Source: an uncultured Oscillospiraceae bacterium (GTDB taxonomy: Bacteria; Bacillota; Clostridia; Oscillospirales; Oscillospiraceae). From it: DNA of 37,918 nt. The stretch covers positions 1-37,918 of the forward strand of contig CAJUAS010000016.1 in assembly GCA_910584395.1 (NCBI GenBank), read 5' to 3'. Below the pieces are notes generated by a model, which had not been told where the DNA came from, ran no database searches, and was given only the letters and a program-made list of their open reading frames with translations. Positions within the stretch are counted from its first letter, which is position 1, and every line of letters starts with the position of its first letter. The translations under genes were made by a program, and so were the position numbers. Of the stretch, positions 26,324-33,461 are shown in pieces.

Positions 26324-26504
26324 GCGTATGAGCCGTAGAAACGACGCCTCCGCGACGTTCCCTTGTGTCCGGGAGAGCAAAACTCCCGGCACGTTACGAC
26401 AGGTCTCCACGCTGCCGCACCGCCGGCCCGGCGGAATATGTCTCCTCCTTTTTTATGGCGGAAATGAAGCTATTGGGACATGGAGTAGCTCCACTCGGCC
26501 TGAT
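26324..26504 (-). promoter_or_regulatory. Long structured leader of the ATPase gene with an orphan Shine-Dalgarno
   Basis: From the predicted start near 26505 to the ATG is about 180 bases with no gene. It holds, in order of transcription: a TGGAG/CTCCA hairpin (26481-26493), AAGGAGG (26444-26450), a GC hairpin (26420-26434, CCGCCGG/CCGGCGG) and a CCGGGAG/CTCCCGG hairpin (26369-26389). Six bases after the Shine-Dalgarno stands ATT, which is in frame with the ATPase. No match to a known riboswitch is recognised. Confidence 0.5.
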
Positions 26505-26511
26505 TATAGAA

Positions 26512-26541
26512 ATTGTACCATAAGGTTCGCAAAAAAGTCAA
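26512..26541 (-). promoter_or_regulatory. Promoter of the ATPase gene, overlapping the nahK stop codon
   Basis: Minus strand TTGACT (26536-26541), 18 bp, TACAAT (26512-26517). The TGA stop of the upstream kinase gene (26538-26540) is part of the -35 box. This gives the ATPase expression independent of the sugar-nucleotide operon. Confidence 0.65.
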
Positions 26542-27638
26542 GCGTATTTGTGAACAATAGCCAACATTTCGTCCCAGACCTTCTCCATGTCGCTCACCAG
26601 CTTGAACTGGGTGCGGCAGCGATCCAGATTATGCTCAGGACGGTGGATGGCGAAATAGTGGTCGCCGTCCAGATAGTCAGTGAGGAAGCGAATGCCGCAC
26701 TCCAGCGTCATCAGCTTCGCGCCCCAAGGCAGATACTCGATCTCCGCCGGGGTCAGAACGCCGCCGCAGCCCTTCAAAAAGCCGCGGGTGTAAACCTCAA
26801 AGAGGGGCAGGTCAAAGTTGACCTTGCTCAAGTCCTTCTCGTCCTCGGCGGAGTGGTTCGCGCCAAAACGGATGGAGTCGCCGAAATCATTGATGGACAG
26901 GCCGGGCATCACCGTATCCAAGTCGATGACGCAGACGCCCTTGCCTGTCGCGCTGTCGATCAGCACGTTGTTGAGTTTGGTGTCGTTGTGGGTGACCTTG
27001 AGGGGCAGCTTGCCGGCATGGAGGGCGTCCATACAAACGGCGCAGTCCTTTTCATGGGCCAGCACAAACTCCACCTCCGGGCCGACCTCCTTGGCGCGGC
27101 CCATCACGTCCTTCTCCAGCGCCGCCTTGAACTTGGCAAAGCGGTCTACGGTGTCGTGGAAACGGGGGATGGTCTCAAACAGCGTGGACGCGGGGTAGTC
27201 GGCCAGCATCCGCTGGAAGCTGCCAAAGGCCAACGCAGATGCCTCAAACAGCTCAGGCGTATCCGCCTGCTGAAGGCAGTCGGTATCCTCAATAAAGGGG
27301 AACACACGCCAAGTCTCCCCTTCGCTGTCGGTAAAGCTGGCGTCCCCTGCCTTGGTGCGAAGAATGGAGAGGGTCTCCCGGGCGGGGTCTCCCCCGTCCT
27401 TTTCAATTTTCTCCCGCAGGTAGTCGGTAACGCCCACGATATTGCTCATAACCTGCTCCGGATGGGCAAAGGCCGCGCTGGAGATGCGCTGGAGTATGTA
27501 GCGCTTTCCGGGCTTGGTGGTAACGCAGAAGGTGTCGTTGATATGGCCGCAGCCGTAGCGGGCCGCGCCGGTCACCTCACCGCCGAAATCATAGGCCGCC
27601 AGTGCCTCCTGCAAATGCTTTTCTGCTGTATTAGACAT
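26538..27638 (-). CDS. nahK: N-acetylhexosamine 1-kinase (NahK/LnpB-like)
   Basis: Phosphorylates the anomeric position of GlcNAc/GalNAc released by GH112, giving HexNAc-1-P. 366 aa, about the size of the bifidobacterial enzyme. Aminoglycoside-phosphotransferase/choline-kinase fold: nucleotide-binding N-lobe (ARYGCGHINDTFCV, GKRYILQRIS), Brenner motif THNDTKLNNVLID with H217, D219 (catalytic base) and N224, then VIDLDTVMPG with D239 and D241 for metal binding. ATG 27638 (MSNTAEKH) lies eight bases after GGAGG. It follows the nucleotidyltransferase gene by five bases, so they are translated together. The identification rests on the motifs plus the GH112 context; without that context only a sugar kinase of the APH family could be claimed. 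Confidence 0.9.
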   Translation of the reverse strand: MSNTAEKHLQEALAAYDFGGEVTGAARYGCGHINDTFCVTTKPGKRYILQRISSAAFAHPEQVMSNIVGVTDYLREKIEKDGGDPARETLSILRTKAGDASFTDSEGETWRVFPFIEDTDCLQQADTPELFEASALAFGSFQRMLADYPASTLFETIPRFHDTVDRFAKFKAALEKDVMGRAKEVGPEVEFVLAHEKDCAVCMDALHAGKLPLKVTHNDTKLNNVLIDSATGKGVCVIDLDTVMPGLSINDFGDSIRFGANHSAEDEKDLSKVNFDLPLFEVYTRGFLKGCGGVLTPAEIEYLPWGAKLMTLECGIRFLTDYLDGDHYFAIHRPEHNLDRCRTQFKLVSDMEKVWDEMLAIVHKYA

Positions 27639-27643
27639 CTCTT

Positions 27644-28576
27644 TTACCTCCACAGATCGTCGGGGTAGACCCCGGCGGCAGTCTTTTCGGCAATGGCAGC
27701 CACCACAGCCTCCTTGTCCTCTTTATAAGTAACGCCGTACCATTTATCCTTGCTCCGAAGCACCTTCACCCGCGCCTTACCTTCGGCAATGAGCTGGCTG
27801 ACCACGGCGGGCAGGAAATACTCCGACTTGATGGGGTCGGTCTTGAGCGCGCCGTCCAAGAAGGCCGGGAAACGCTTGAGGGCCTCGTCCATATAGCTGC
27901 GGGTGAAGCCCCAGAGGTTCATAGACACGATGGTGTCGCCGGGCAGGTCAGTCCAAGTCTCGCCGCCGTCCTCGGTAAAGCGGGGGCACTTCTCCCCCTT
28001 CTCGATGCGGGTGCGCTCGGTAACGCTCACCAGCATCTGATCCGCGTCCTCCACGCACACGCCCCGGGCCACATGGCCGTGTTCGGTGACGGTGTTTTTG
28101 AGAAGATAGCCCACCATGGCGTACTCGTAATACTCCCCGTCAGGATGGTTGAGCAGGTAGTCGTAGATCTCCTTGTAAGCGTCCGGGCCGTAATAGTCGT
28201 CGGAGTTAATGACGGCGAAAGGCCCGTCTACCACCTTCCGCGCCGCCAAAACTGCGTGGGCAGTGCCCCAAGGCTTGGTGCGCCCTTCCGGGACGGAGTA
28301 GCCGTCAGGCAGGTCCTCCTTGAGCTGATAGGCGTATTTGACCTCCATGACTTTGGACAGACGGTCGCCGATGGCGGCCTTGAAATCCGCCTCAATCTCC
28401 GGCTTGATGACGAAAACCACCGTTTCAAAGCCGGCGCGGCGGGCGTCATAGATGGAATAGTCGATGATAAGCTGACCGTGGTTGCCCACCGGGTCGATCT
28501 GCTTCAGGCCGCCGTAACGGCTGCCCATGCCGGCCGCCATGACGACCAGAACAGGTTTTACGCTGGATGCGCCCAT
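27644..28576 (-). CDS. Sugar-1-phosphate nucleotidyltransferase (probable UDP-sugar pyrophosphorylase)
   Basis: 310 aa NTP-transferase. The N-terminal MAAGMGSRYGGLKQ (residues 13-26) is the nucleotide-binding signature, with R20 and K25. KPWGTAHAVLAA (~101-112) binds the base/phosphate, and NSDDYYG has D126/D127 for metal. The substrate is probably Gal-1-P from the GH112 reaction and/or HexNAc-1-P from the kinase directly downstream, with UTP as donor; this is inferred from position. It is a pyrophosphorylase-fold enzyme, not the GalT (HIT-type) transferase found in the bifidobacterial lnp cluster; I see no HxH-type HIT motif. ATG 28576 lies six bases after AAGGGGGT. Operon order galE, this gene, nahK. 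Confidence 0.88.
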   Translation of the reverse strand: MGASSVKPVLVVMAAGMGSRYGGLKQIDPVGNHGQLIIDYSIYDARRAGFETVVFVIKPEIEADFKAAIGDRLSKVMEVKYAYQLKEDLPDGYSVPEGRTKPWGTAHAVLAARKVVDGPFAVINSDDYYGPDAYKEIYDYLLNHPDGEYYEYAMVGYLLKNTVTEHGHVARGVCVEDADQMLVSVTERTRIEKGEKCPRFTEDGGETWTDLPGDTIVSMNLWGFTRSYMDEALKRFPAFLDGALKTDPIKSEYFLPAVVSQLIAEGKARVKVLRSKDKWYGVTYKEDKEAVVAAIAEKTAAGVYPDDLWR

Positions 28577-28603
28577 GTTGTTACCCCCTTATTTTTGTTG
28601 ATT

Positions 28604-29623
28604 TTAGCCCTTATAGCCGTTGGGATTGCTGCTCTGCCACTTCCACGAGGTGGCGCACATATCTTCGATGCCGAACTTGGCCTCCCACCCCAGCTCGTCG
28701 CGGGCCTTCGCCGGGTCGGCAAAGCACTCGGCAATGTCGCCGGGACGGCGGGGATCGATCACATAAGGCAGCGTCTTGCCGCAGGCCTTCTCATAGGCGT
28801 GGAGAACGTCCAGCACGCTGTAGCCCTTCCCTGTACCCAGATTGCACACGAACAGCCCGCAGTTGGTCGCCAGCTTCTTCAGCGCGGCCACATGGCCCAG
28901 CGCCAGATCCACCACATGGATATAGTCGCGCACACCGGTGCCGTCGGCGGTGGGATAATCGTTGCCGAACACATGGAGCTTCTCCAGCTTGCCCACCGCA
29001 ACCTGCGCGATATAGGGCACCAGATTGTTGGGGATGTCGTTGGGGTCTTCGCCGATCAGGCCGGACTCATGGGCGCCGATGGGGTTGAAGTAACGCAGCA
29101 GGGCCACGTTCAGGTCAGGATCAGCGGCGCAGATGTCCATGAGCATCTTCTCTTGGAACAGCTTGGACGTGCCGTAGGGGTTGGTCGTCCCGCCGGTGGG
29201 GAAATCCTCGCGGATGGGCACGCTGGCGGGGTCGCCGTACACCGTAGCGGAGGAGGAGAACACGAAATTCTTCACCCCGTGGCGGCGCATGGTCTGGAGC
29301 AGATAGAGGGTGCTGATAAGGTTGTTGGAGTAGTACTCCAGAGGCTTGGCAACGCTCTCGCCCACGGCCTTCAGCCCGGCAAAGTGGATCACCGAATCAA
29401 TGTCGGGATAGTCGCGGAACAGCGCCTCGACCTCGTCGGCTTCGCACAGCTCAGCTTTGATGAAGGGGATCTTCTTGCCGACGATCTTCTCCACCCGGCG
29501 GATGGCTTCCTCGTTGGAATTGGACAGGTTGTCGGCCACGACGATGTCGTACCCTGCGTTGACCAGCTCCACACAGGTGTGGCTGCCGATATACCCTGCG
29601 CCACCGCAAACAAGAATAGACAT
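28604..29623 (-). CDS. galE: UDP-glucose/UDP-galactose 4-epimerase
   Basis: NAD-dependent interconversion of UDP-Gal and UDP-Glc, and in wide-pocket members UDP-GalNAc and UDP-GlcNAc. 339 aa, normal length. GGAGYIG at 7-13 binds NAD; S124, Y150 and K154 in FSSSATVYG and NPYGTSK make the catalytic set. RYFNPIGAHESG and VRDYIHVVDLA are further family signatures. ATG 29623 (MSILVCGG) lies nine bases after AAAGGAG. It stands between the ROK gene (49 bp upstream) and the nucleotidyltransferase (27 bp downstream). In this locus it would feed the galactose half of the disaccharide into UDP-Glc and possibly UDP-GalNAc into UDP-GlcNAc. Confidence 0.96.
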   Translation of the reverse strand: MSILVCGGAGYIGSHTCVELVNAGYDIVVADNLSNSNEEAIRRVEKIVGKKIPFIKAELCEADEVEALFRDYPDIDSVIHFAGLKAVGESVAKPLEYYSNNLISTLYLLQTMRRHGVKNFVFSSSATVYGDPASVPIREDFPTGGTTNPYGTSKLFQEKMLMDICAADPDLNVALLRYFNPIGAHESGLIGEDPNDIPNNLVPYIAQVAVGKLEKLHVFGNDYPTADGTGVRDYIHVVDLALGHVAALKKLATNCGLFVCNLGTGKGYSVLDVLHAYEKACGKTLPYVIDPRRPGDIAECFADPAKARDELGWEAKFGIEDMCATSWKWQSSNPNGYKG

Positions 29624-29672
29624 AACAAACAACTCCTTTTATAAAAAATGTTTTATTAACGTTAAGGCTGTG

Positions 29673-31052
29673 TTATCCGTGTTTGATCTGAGGCAGTGCC
29701 GCAGCGGCGACGCTCTGCCCAAGCTGGCGCACCTTCTCATCCGGCGCGTCCACCTGAAGGGTCGAGCTGTAGTCCTTCAGCACCTCTCTGGCCCGCTCCA
29801 GCATCAGATCGCCGCCGGGGCCGCCTGCCACACCGCCCATGACCAGCACGCGCTTGGTGTTGTAGAACATCTCATACATCGCCAAGGCATGGCCCAGATA
29901 GTCGCCCATGGTGCGGTAGATCGCCGCGCCCCGGTCGTCTCCTGCCTCCATCTTGGCCCGCAGATAGCGGAACTGCTGGGAGGGATCATCCCCCACCGGC
30001 TCCAGTCCCGCCAGCGGTGCCAAACGGATCGAGCCGTCCTGACTCAGATAGTTCACGCCGCAGCCGCCGTCTCCACTCCAAGGATCAATGGCCACGTCAG
30101 AGCGTGCATCAATGGGAACAAAGGCAAATTCATTGAGCCAGCCGGTGACTGCGCCCGTCTCGGTAACGTAGCCGCCCGCCTGAGCAGTTCCCAGCGATGT
30201 GCCCAGCAGCGCGCCGCCGATACCCGCCAGCGACCCGGCCAGAGCGGTCACGTCGCCGTCGTTGGCGATGGTCAACGGCACGTCCTTCCCCACTGCATCG
30301 GCCACCGCACGGATGTAAAGATCTTTGCAGCTACGGTCAAATTCCTCTCTGGACACCGCCAAAAAGAGACTGGCCACCATGCAGCGGTTTTCAATGAATA
30401 CCCCCGCCGAGGAGATGCCCACGCCGTCTACCCGGGGCAGCTTGGCCGCCGTGGCCTCCACCGCCTTGCGGACGTGTTCGTAGTGGTATTGCGGGTCTGT
30501 CTCCACTTTAGGCTGCCAAGGGAAAGACTCGTTAAAGACAGTCACCCCGTCCTGAACTGCGCTCACCTTGATGTTGCTGCCTCCAAGGTCGATCCCGATG
30601 CGGCAGCCCTCTAAATTACCTGCCATTCCTTCTCCGCCGCCCACGTTGTGGGGACGGTCCTCAAAGGAGCACCGCTCCACTTGGAAGGGATGCTCATAGA
30701 CCCGGCCCATAAAGTCCTCGTCAAAGGCCCGCGAGCCGTCCGGCGCATAGGCGCGGCGAAGCTGCTCCCACGCGGCGTCGCTGCCGCAGACCGTGACCTT
30801 CCAGCCGCCCCACATCCAAAGGAGACATTTCACCAGCCGGTCAACGTACACTCGATCCGCTTCGCTGCCCAGCATCGGGTCGCGCAGGGCGGTCTCGTAC
30901 ACTGTGACCTGACCGCCGCCTCCCTCCACCGCAACAGCAAAGGGATGCTTCGCCTCCGCCTGATAGGTGCGGAAGAACAGCCCCAGCGGCACAAAGCCCT
31001 TGTCCAGCTCCGGCACGTGGCCTACCGCCAACGATAAGCCCTTATAATCCAT
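29673..31052 (-). CDS. ROK/ASKHA-family sugar kinase-like protein with extra N-terminal domain
   Basis: 459 aa. An N-terminal region of ~150 residues, not recognised (PLGLFFRTYQAEAKHPFAVAVE, then a stretch with VKCLLWMWGGWKV), is followed by a ROK kinase core from ~152: RIGIDLGGSNIKVSAV (phosphate 1), VDGVGISSAG, IANDGDVTALAG with D265 as candidate catalytic base, and VMGGVAGGPGGD (adenosine). The usual ROK zinc site, CxCGxxGCxE, is reduced to GDGGCGVNYLSQDG, so metal coordination is probably lost. Normal ROK kinases are ~300 aa. ATG 31052 follows GGAGG. First gene of the unit ROK-galE-nucleotidyltransferase-nahK-ATPase. It may phosphorylate galactose, GlcNAc or another hexose, or act as a sensor; the substrate is unknown. 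Confidence 0.85.
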   Translation of the reverse strand: MDYKGLSLAVGHVPELDKGFVPLGLFFRTYQAEAKHPFAVAVEGGGGQVTVYETALRDPMLGSEADRVYVDRLVKCLLWMWGGWKVTVCGSDAAWEQLRRAYAPDGSRAFDEDFMGRVYEHPFQVERCSFEDRPHNVGGGEGMAGNLEGCRIGIDLGGSNIKVSAVQDGVTVFNESFPWQPKVETDPQYHYEHVRKAVEATAAKLPRVDGVGISSAGVFIENRCMVASLFLAVSREEFDRSCKDLYIRAVADAVGKDVPLTIANDGDVTALAGSLAGIGGALLGTSLGTAQAGGYVTETGAVTGWLNEFAFVPIDARSDVAIDPWSGDGGCGVNYLSQDGSIRLAPLAGLEPVGDDPSQQFRYLRAKMEAGDDRGAAIYRTMGDYLGHALAMYEMFYNTKRVLVMGGVAGGPGGDLMLERAREVLKDYSSTLQVDAPDEKVRQLGQSVAAAALPQIKHG

Positions 31053-31241
31053 CAGTTCCCCCTCCTGTTTTTCATGACTTCTTGTTCCATTGTAGATTTC
31101 GACATATACCTATGATGATTTTACCACAGCTTTGGCAAAAATGCACCACTCTTTTTGTCGATTTTTTGTTTCTTTTTAATAAATCTTGCGGTGGGCTGCT
31201 TGCTGTCCTTTGCGGTTGTCATATATTTATCAGAGGATGAA
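31053..31241 (-). promoter_or_regulatory. AT-rich control region of the ROK-galE-nahK operon
   Basis: No gene in 189 bp. The best -10 on the minus strand is TAAAAT (31118-31123). At the matching -35 position is only GTGCAT, inside GGTGCATTTTTGCC (31134-31147). A weak -35 replaced by a motif also seen at the AraC promoter suggests an activator-dependent promoter. TCGACA further upstream has no good -10. Confidence 0.4.
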
Positions 31242-31275
31242 ACAGCCCAAGATATCGGCCGATATCTTGGGCTGT
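31242..31275 (-). terminator. Perfect 34-bp palindrome at the end of lysS, probable terminator
   Basis: Every base of 31242-31275 pairs around a centre at 31258/31259. The stem can be 15 bp with a 4-base loop and starts six bases after the lysS stop. The minus strand continues TTTCATCC, a short U-tract. The plus-strand side is T/A-rich too. Confidence 0.7.
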
Positions 31276-31281
31276 CACAGT

Positions 31282-32790
31282 TTATTTATCCAAGGGTCTC
31301 ATGGTGGGGAACAACAACACATCCCGGATGGAGTCCGCCCCGGTCAGGAGCATGACGCAGCGGTCGATGCCCACGCCAAGACCGCCGGTGGGCGGCATTC
31401 CATATTCCAGTGCGGTGAGGAAATCCTCGTCCATCATGCCCGCCTCGTCGTCTCCCTTGGCCCGCAGCTCCACCTGCTTTTGGAAGCGGCTGCGCTGGTC
31501 GATGGGGTCGTTCAGCTCGGAAAAGGCATTGCCCATTTCCGAGTGGCAGATAAACAGCTCAAACCGTTCGGTCAGGCGCGGATCGGACGGAGACCGCTTT
31601 GCCAGCGGCGACACGTCCACCGGGTGCATGGTAATGAAGGTGGGTTGGATCAGCTTTTCCTCCACCCGCTGGTCGAAGCACTCGTAAAGGGCGTTGCCCC
31701 ATGTCTTGTCCGCCGTCTCCGGCAGCTCCACTCCAATGGACTTGGCGGCGGCCACCGCCTCCTCGTCGCTTTGGATGGCCATGAAGTCAATGCCGGTGTA
31801 CTGCTTCACCGCTTCGTGCATGGGTAGGCGCGGCCAGCCGGGGGTCAGATTTAGCTTCTCCCCCTGCCACTCCAGCTCATATGTGCCCAAAATATTCTTG
31901 GCGGCGGAGGACAGCAGATCTTCAAACAGATCCATCATGTCGTTGAAGTCGGCGTATGCCTGATAAAGCTCGATGGTGGTGAACTCCGGATTGTGCTTGG
32001 GGTCCATCCCCTCGTTGCGGAAAATGCGCCCGATCTCATACACCCGATCCATGCCCCCTACGATCAGCCGCTTCAGGGGCAGCTCGGTGGCGATCCGCAG
32101 GTACATATCAATATCCAGCGTATTGTGGTGGGTAATGAAGGGCCGGGCCGTCGCGCCGCCGGAAATGGTGTTGAGTACGGGAGTTTCCACTTCAATAAAG
32201 CCGCGGGCGTCCATGAAGTCCCGCACGTGCTTGATGAACTGCGAACGGATCAGGAAATTTCGTTTCACTTCGGGATTGACGATCAAGTCAACATACCGCT
32301 GACGATAACGCAGCTCCTTGTCCTGAAGGCCGTGGAACTTCTCCGGCAAAGGCAAAAGAGATTTGGAAAGGAGCACGACCTCTTTGACGCGGACGCTCAT
32401 CTCCCCCCGCTGGGTGCGGAACACCTCGCCGTCCACCCCTACGATGTCGCCGATGTCGTACTTTTTGAACCGCTTATAGACGGCCTCATCCATCTCGTCC
32501 TGCCGGGCATAGAGCTGAATGCGTCCGGAGCGATCCTGAAGGTCGCAGAAGGAGACTTTGCCCATCCCCCGCTTGGACATGAGTCGTCCGGCCACCTTCA
32601 CCCCTTTGCCCTCCATCGCGTCAAAGTTGTCCTTGATCTGTTGGGCGGTGGCGTTCCAGTCGAACTTGGTCTGCTGAAAGGGGTCTTGCCCCACGTCCTG
32701 AAGCTCTTTGAGCTTGTCGCGGCGGATCTTCAAAAGCTCAGACAGCGGCACTTCCTGCTGCTGGGACTGCTTCTTGTTCTCCTCTGCCAT
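31282..32790 (-). CDS. lysS: Lysyl-tRNA synthetase, class II
   Basis: Charges tRNA-Lys. 502 aa, normal length. An N-terminal OB-fold anticodon-binding domain (KVAGRLMSKRGMGKVSFCDLQD, ~67-88) is followed by the class II core: motif 2 FRNEGMDPKHNPEFTTIELYQAY and motif 3 GLGVGIDRCVMLLTG near the C-terminus. The N-terminus is Gln/Lys-rich (MAEENKKQSQQQ). ATG 32790 lies ten bases after AAAGGAG. Downstream of greA by 31 bp, so read from the greA promoter; the greA-lysS pair is common in Firmicutes. No T-box was seen in front. Confidence 0.98.
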   Translation of the reverse strand: MAEENKKQSQQQEVPLSELLKIRRDKLKELQDVGQDPFQQTKFDWNATAQQIKDNFDAMEGKGVKVAGRLMSKRGMGKVSFCDLQDRSGRIQLYARQDEMDEAVYKRFKKYDIGDIVGVDGEVFRTQRGEMSVRVKEVVLLSKSLLPLPEKFHGLQDKELRYRQRYVDLIVNPEVKRNFLIRSQFIKHVRDFMDARGFIEVETPVLNTISGGATARPFITHHNTLDIDMYLRIATELPLKRLIVGGMDRVYEIGRIFRNEGMDPKHNPEFTTIELYQAYADFNDMMDLFEDLLSSAAKNILGTYELEWQGEKLNLTPGWPRLPMHEAVKQYTGIDFMAIQSDEEAVAAAKSIGVELPETADKTWGNALYECFDQRVEEKLIQPTFITMHPVDVSPLAKRSPSDPRLTERFELFICHSEMGNAFSELNDPIDQRSRFQKQVELRAKGDDEAGMMDEDFLTALEYGMPPTGGLGVGIDRCVMLLTGADSIRDVLLFPTMRPLDK

Positions 32791-32821
32791 CTTTTTATCG
32801 CTCCTTTATCCTTGGCGCGTT

Positions 32822-33295
32822 TCAGCGCGTGACCTTCTTGATCTCATAGCGGACAGGGCCGCTGGGCGACTCCACCGTCACCGTCTCCCCCACCTTGTGG
32901 CCGATCAGCGCCCTGCCAAAGGGGGATTCCTCCGAAATTTTTCCGTTCATCGGGTCGGCTTCCTGTGAGCCGACCACCTGATAGGTCTCCTCTTCCTTAA
33001 ACTCCAGATCCAGCACAGTGATGCGGCTGCCAAGGCGCACGGCATCGGGATCTTTTTCGTGATCCTCAATGACCACATAGTTGCTCAGGATGTTCTCGAT
33101 CTCCGCAATGCGGGAATAGAGCTTGCCCTGCTCGTTTTTCGCTTCGTCGTATTCGCTGTTCTCCGACAGGTCGCCGAAGGAGCGCGCCTCTTTGATCTGT
33201 TCGGCTACCTCCTTTTCGCGCACGGTTTTGAGATAATTGAGTTCTTCCTTCAGTGCCTCCAAGCGCTGAGCGCTCAGCTTAAATTCCTTCGCCAT
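32822..33295 (-). CDS. greA: Transcription elongation factor GreA
   Basis: Rescues backtracked RNA polymerase by stimulating transcript cleavage. 157 aa. N-terminal antiparallel coiled coil (1-75) with the acidic tip SFGDLSENSEYDEAK, where D42 and E45 enter the polymerase secondary channel. The C-terminal FKBP-like domain contains ISEESPFGRALIGHKVGETV. ATG 33295. It has its own strong promoter at 33360-33388 and is followed by lysS. Confidence 0.98.
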   Translation of the reverse strand: MAKEFKLSAQRLEALKEELNYLKTVREKEVAEQIKEARSFGDLSENSEYDEAKNEQGKLYSRIAEIENILSNYVVIEDHEKDPDAVRLGSRITVLDLEFKEEETYQVVGSQEADPMNGKISEESPFGRALIGHKVGETVTVESPSGPVRYEIKKVTR

Positions 33296-33359
33296 GGCTT
33301 ATCACACCTTTCTCGTCATGCGCTCTCCATGAACCAAGAGCAAAACAGTCGTTCGTATT

Positions 33360-33388
33360 ATTATAGGTATTTTCTTCCCCGCTGTCAA
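33360..33388 (-). promoter_or_regulatory. Consensus promoter of greA-lysS
   Basis: Minus strand TTGACA (33383-33388), 17 bp, TATAAT (33360-33365). The predicted start near 33353 gives a ~58-base leader. Confidence 0.9.
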
Positions 33389-33401
33389 GCCCGCGGTAAC
33401 G

Positions 33402-33436
33402 ATAAAAACAGGCCGCCCCTCAGGGCGACCTGTTTC
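33402..33436 (-). terminator. Intrinsic terminator after rplL
   Basis: Stem 33406-33418/33423-33435 with one G-U wobble in the minus-strand RNA and a 4-base loop, followed by TTTTTATC. It ends the rplJ-rplL unit 26 bp after the rplL stop. Confidence 0.92.
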
Positions 33437-33461
33437 TTGCTGTTGTGTAGAAGGAGCGGAA

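Noticed and set aside
26324..26410. Longer ATPase from GTG 26410
   Set aside because: The added residues do not resemble the family, which starts at MATVSLKGIKKVYD; only a weak ribosome binding site.
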